From Desarmillaria ectypa (Eukaryota > Basidiomycota > Agaricomycetes > Agaricales > Physalacriaceae): a stretch of DNA of 64,000 nucleotides. The position numbers and the translations under genes are program-made. The stretch lies in NCBI GenBank assembly GCA_030407005.1, contig JAUDYN010000001.1:682001-746000 (forward strand), written 5' to 3'. The notes below the pieces were generated by a model. It was not told the DNA's origin. It saw only the letters and a program-made list of their open reading frames with translations, and did no database searches. Below are positions 60,070 to 64,000 of the stretch, in pieces (the first letter of the stretch is position 1; each line of letters begins with the position of its first letter).

Positions 60070-61338
60070 TTAATAACTGACGCTTCTGGCTCTGATATAA
60101 TTGTTACCGAGAAGTCGAGGAGGCGGCGATGGTCTAGGTGAGGGTAAATTTTTGCCAGAGGTCTCCCACTTGGGCTCTACGGTATCGGGAACAGAATCGC
60201 GTCCCTTCTGCACCGCGGTCTCCCATATAGTCTTCAATGGCCCTGCATCCTTCTTGATATTTGTCTCTATGATCATATTCTCCATCTCCTTCGAGAGCTC
60301 ATCCATCACGTCGGATGACGGCTCAAGAAGTGGTCTCATACGAGAGAGCGAGACTCGTTCGGAAGAGCTAGTAACGGGATGCACAGAATGAAGTTCTGTA
60401 TGTAAAAGCAGAGAGGCTTCGCGGTCTGCTATGCCCGCAAGGGCGTGCAGTTTCTCAAGTTCGACAGCAGTTTGGTCGGGGGGCTCGGGGAAAAGTCTAG
60501 GTGCGACGCGACTAACAGCAACACTCAGAGAGAAGAGTTGGTGCAAAAATAGAACGTGTTGGAACGCAACACGTTCGGGAAAGAATGAATGGAGGATGGT
60601 CGGGTTCGACAGGGTGGAGGAAGGTGATGGCGATACCAATAATGCGATTTCAGAGAAGAGAAACGCGGCATAAAGAATATAACGCCACTACGCAGAAGTT
60701 AGATCACACTCTTCCATAGCAGCAGGTGCACATACAAATTTGACTGGACTCTCTCGACCGATAGAAGAGTAAAAGATCAGGACAAGACCGCTGACGATAT
60801 GAAAGCCCGAAGACTGCACGAGGCCTTGCCGCAGGTACTCTCTGGGTGTCGAAAGCTGTTGCCAAAGTAGAACATCGGGTCCGAACCTAGGGAATATCAG
60901 TACCATTCAGAAGCAGTGTGATGCTTCATCGTACCTATCATAAGCGAACCGGACAACCGGATTCTTCAAAGCCTCAAACGCATCACGAACCCTCATGAAC
61001 ATCTCTGCGCCATCAGGGCCAATTCCAGGCTTATCCGGGTGGTACCGCTTCGCGAATTGACGAAAAGCAAGTTTCAGTCCATTGTCGTCAACGTCATGTG
61101 GGACCCCCAGAATCTGGTAAAAGTTGGGAGGCACTGAGCTAGAGCTTTGGACGAGGTTGTATAAAAGATATGCGAGTACGACGAAGGCGAAGGTGTAACG
61201 ATAGTGTTGGACGTACAGCGGAGTACGGGGCGACGGTGGATTCTTCATTTGTCCGTGAATGAAACGAAGCGTATGGGTGGTGGCAAAATCGGGCAGGACA
61301 GACCAGCCAATCATGCCCAGAATTATGGAATACGCCAT
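60070..61338 (-). CDS. Membrane-bound J-domain (DnaJ/Hsp40) protein
   Basis: Three minus-strand exons (61338-60935, 60886-60736, 60687-60070) give 390 residues. Hydrophobic segments at about 4-20 and 49-64 precede a J domain (about 72-135: FYQILGVPHDVDDNGLKLAF, RYHPDKPG with HPD at 100-102, MRVRDAFEALKNPVVRFAYD). Further membrane-like segments follow (FHIVSGLVLIFYSS; YILYAAFLFSEIALLV; HVLFLHQLFSLSVAV), then a hydrophilic Ser/Pro/Glu-rich tail. J domains stimulate Hsp70 ATPase; the layout suggests an ER or other organelle membrane protein presenting Hsp70. It is not Sec63, as the Brl domain is absent. All introns are GT-AG with matching phases. Confidence 0.85.
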
Positions 61339-61642
61339 TATATATATGCCTGCTCAGCTTAGTGAGATGCTCTGCTCATTGCCGTGGTCGACGTCAAGAA
61401 CGAAGTGGTGTTGATGTCCAAAATGGGACATGGACAATGTTGGTCATTGCCTGCTTTGTCAGCGCGACGCGTAATCGGTCCGATATCCGTTTTTCTTTAC
61501 CAAACACTTTGGCGACACTCGTGCAGCGAGTTGCCTACTTCTGTCAGTAGCGACCCACGAGCATGAGTGGCCAGCCCACTATATCTGACTTGCTTACTCC
61601 TTGTTTACATTCAGTACCTTATCAATTCACTTTTTGACCACT
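61339..61642. other. Promoter region between J-protein and acyl-CoA oxidase-like genes
   Basis: The 304 bp between the divergent starts. A TATATATGC stretch lies at about 61340-61350 (reverse strand ATATATA), close to the J-protein start. No other gene was seen; a frame beginning MSGQPTISDL at 61564 is short. Confidence 0.45.
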
Positions 61643-63284
61643 ATGACATCCTCTCCTTCAGCTTCGTTTATGTCCATATCCCTGGTTCCAATAGAAGGCT
61701 CACGAAATAGTATCATGCTGTAAAATTTCGGCGATAACAACAGCTCTACACTGGCGAAGCACCCTCTTTTTCGTATTCAAGTTAAAAAGCTCACTACCGA
61801 TGAACGATTCGTGCAAGAGAGCGAAGCTCATGCTCATTACTGTCAAATCTGTTCTTCCTTTCTATCAAGATAACTGACTTTCTCACCAGCCTCAGAATGT
61901 TTAATATTCTTGCCGCTCATGTGGGCTTAACCATTGGTACTCTTTCGCGCCACCTTGATACCCGTCCGGACTTGAGGCCCCTGGTCCATGAACTGCTCCG
62001 TTTTGAGAAAGTAGGAATCTTCCTCTTGACTGAACGCGGACACGGCCTCGATGCCTTCAATATCGAAACCATGGCTACACGAATGCCTGACGGGTGCTAT
62101 ATTCTCAACACTCCGCGTGAAGAGGCTACCAAGTAAGCTCGACTTTTCCCTAAAAGTGTCCTTACTGATTACGCTGATAAGGTTTATGCCTGCCTCTACG
62201 CCAGCCTTTGGTATACCAAAGGTTGCGTTAGTCATGGCAAGGCTCATGGATAAGGGCAAAGATCTCGGGTGTAGATACTTTATAGTACCTATCTGGTAAG
62301 CTTCTGATCACTGTTAATGAATACAACAATCTCACTCATTCATTCGACCAGCGATGAAAAAGAAATGTACACCGGTGTGAAGTCTACACGGCGTCCTCGT
62401 CGTAGTGGAACTGGCCCTCTCGATTTCTCCATCACCTCGTTTGACCACGTCCGCCTTCCTCCGACGGCACTAGTGGCCGCCGATCTTCGCAACATTGTCG
62501 CTCCGGAACGGCCACTAGAAGCATGGTGGGACGAGAACTGGAGAATACAATTAGGATCATTGTTGATCATATCTCCCTTGATCTATGCTGTGAAGATGTC
62601 GGCTTATATTGTTGGCTGTTATTCTATGCACCGGTGCATCACAGATCGCAGAAGCACTTCTATGATCCCCATAATCTCGTTTAGGACCCAGCAATGGCCT
62701 ATCGCTCATTCAGTCGCAGTCGGATATGTATTGGATCACTGGTATGGGTCGGTCATACAAGAGTCGCGAGATTGTGGATTAGATGGTCGCGTTCGGCATG
62801 CTATGGCGGTCATCACGAAGGCTACGGTTGTCCGTCACTTCCAGCGGTGCATAGCGGAGATTTCTGAACGCTGTGGAGCACAAGGTGTGTGGTGGTTGGG
62901 ATTGTAGCGGCAACCTTCCAAACATATTCTCAGGAACTTTTGAACAGAATTACATGGCAAGAATGGAGGTAAGACTCGGATTCGCTGGCTTTGAGTATAC
63001 CCGTGCTAATATGATGGTGCAATTTAGAACGACGGAAAAGGTCAGACACGCGAATGGTGTCCACGTTCAAGTTACTGATTCGTCGAGCAGGTGCTGTCGT
63101 TGCTGAGGGCGAGATCCTTACATTGTGCATCCGGCTATTTTCTGAACTTCTTCTGAAGCGCTACACTATCGCCTTACCAGACGCTGATGAATCATTGCTG
63201 GCCCAGCATGCTCACGGTCTGATGGAAGAGAATGGCTCCTGTACAGTAGGAACGTCGAGTGGGCCGTTGTATAGTGATTTGTAG
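61643..63284 (+). pseudogene. Acyl-CoA oxidase/dehydrogenase-like gene with a missing N-terminal segment
   Basis: Readable exons: 61643-61665, 61744-61841, about 61890-62132, 62182-62295, 62352-62884, 62934-62968, 63028-63040 and 63091-63284. They encode SSTLAKHPLFRIQVKKLTTD, FNILAAHVGLTIGTLSRHLD, EKVGIFLLTERGHGLDAFNI (the FAD/acyl-CoA domain TE.GHG motif), FDHVRLPPTALVAADLRN, PIISFRTQQWPIAHSVAV, ISERCGAQGTFEQNYMARME and an IAEGD-like VVAEGEIL. This is the pattern of peroxisomal acyl-CoA oxidase-like proteins. From 61890 to the end every splice joins in phase, but exon 2 (phase 1) cannot join exon 3 (needs phase 2), and about 40 residues expected between them are absent. The gene is therefore probably broken, or the intervening exon was lost. 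Confidence 0.7.
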
Positions 63285-63520
63285 ATGACACTCAAATATC
63301 GCACTTTTCTAAGCTTAAAAAGCTCTCTAGTATTTTGTCCCAAAACTACGTCAGTCAAATTTAAAGTTACCGTTCAGTTTCTCCATTCATACTACAGTAT
63401 TTTTGATCACTTTTGTGTCCAGATCTTCTCCGGGACTGAACGCGACGGCTCAGCCCAACGGTCTTTAGCAATGTAAGCCTTGCCCGGGAGGTTATACTTT
63501 CCCAGACCATGACTTACCGT
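63285..63520. other. Short intergenic stretch
   Basis: AT-rich; nothing recognised apart from weak plus-strand frames. Confidence 0.3.
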
Positions 63521-63529
63521 TTTATACAT

Positions 63530-64000
63530 TCACATCTTCCAATAATGTGATCGAAATCAACAATCTGGCGTTCAGCAACGAGGAGCCGTTGCCCGCTGAA
63601 GCAGCTGCTCTGAATGGCAAGATAGCTGAATACTCAGAGCGCATAACCGGCGAGTTGTCCATCTCCGAGAATTGCGAACCACTTTCCTGCGGCAGGTCTC
63701 TTTGATTGACAACGAAATAAAACATATCCTGGCGTAGCGAGAGAAGCTTTCTGTTGCTACCGATACCAGGAAGAAATTCCTCAGTTCCGTCAGACGCATC
63801 CCATCCGAAATCCTTTGCCGTATTTTCCACGAAACTGTGGATCAAACGATACCCCGGACTCCATCAAACCGGAAACGTAGTTGGTGGGGTTTCCAGTATG
63901 ATCCAAACCCGCTTTGGACAATCGAGCTCGTCTGCAGGCTGGGGAGGGAAGCTGTCCTATCTTTCGCGGAGCTCTGGTCATACCTAAACGTTATTGTTAC
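63530..64000 (+). pseudogene. F-box protein gene, damaged, cut by the window edge
   Basis: The first part (about 63546-63705) encodes an N-terminal coiled-coil-like stretch (INNLAFSNEEPLPAEAAALN). A frame change near 63690 leads to VSLIDNEIKHILA, a TAG at 63735-63737, and then a clear mushroom F-box region: RRIPSEILCRIFHETVDQ, then PNPLWTIELVCRLGREAVLS and FAELWSYLNVIV at the window end. The stop and frame change suggest a pseudogene, unless an intron removes both. The start is not determined. Confidence 0.6.

Overview
This window is basidiomycete DNA, most likely from an Agaricomycete mushroom. The signs are: many short introns (about 50-60 nt) in every gene; a C2-domain/NLR-type N-terminal module and F-box families typical of mushrooms; a conserved housekeeping set (transportin, a HAUS3-like augmin subunit, a VIP36-type cargo lectin); and chromodomain Ty3/gypsy retrotransposons. 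No RNA gene, CRISPR array or bacterial-type operon was recognised.

Left half (1-33274) is a nested block of LTR retrotransposons. A young minus-strand chromovirus-like element (Y, 1-1357, running off the window) sits in the reverse transcriptase of an old plus-strand relative (A). The 3' LTR of A was split by element B, which spans 4113-32667 and is flanked by the 5-bp duplication CTGAC. B carries element C (from 10903) in its integrase. C carries element D (11441-22679, flanked by CTAC) in the first codons of its gag. Four copies of a second, 1.36-kb LTR family sit in D and C as two inverted pairs. Recombination between one pair has inverted 1.9 kb of D pol, which the swapped target duplications show. 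C lacks a 3' LTR, and the right end of the nest appears to be a C/B pol chimera. Two small solo LTRs (about 0.2 kb) close the block. A, B, C and D are full of stops from C-to-T/G-to-A change; Y is nearly intact.

The most informative signal is in the retroelement leaders. Just after each readable 5' LTR is a 13-nt site that is the exact reverse complement of a site about 30 nt downstream of the LTR TATA box. The pair differs between copies but stays complementary. This argues for self-primed reverse transcription of the Tf1/sushi type. The Gag of the family also begins with a predicted transmembrane segment.

Right half (33.3-64 kb) is gene-rich and keeps its CpGs. In order: a secreted or vacuolar subtilase (+), an unrecognised small two-exon gene (+), an L-type cargo lectin (+), transportin/Kap104 (-), a 4.5-kb gene-poor stretch with a CACTG-ended MITE, a truncated C2/NLR-type N-terminal gene (+), a HAUS3-like coiled-coil gene (-), an F-box gene (-), a mitochondrial-type class III CoA-transferase (+) convergent with a siderophore-type MFS transporter (-), a membrane J-protein (-), a damaged acyl-CoA oxidase/dehydrogenase-like gene (+) and a damaged F-box gene cut by the window edge (+). 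Exon models were built by hand from splice signals, frame continuity and remembered family patterns; no alignment or transcript evidence was available.
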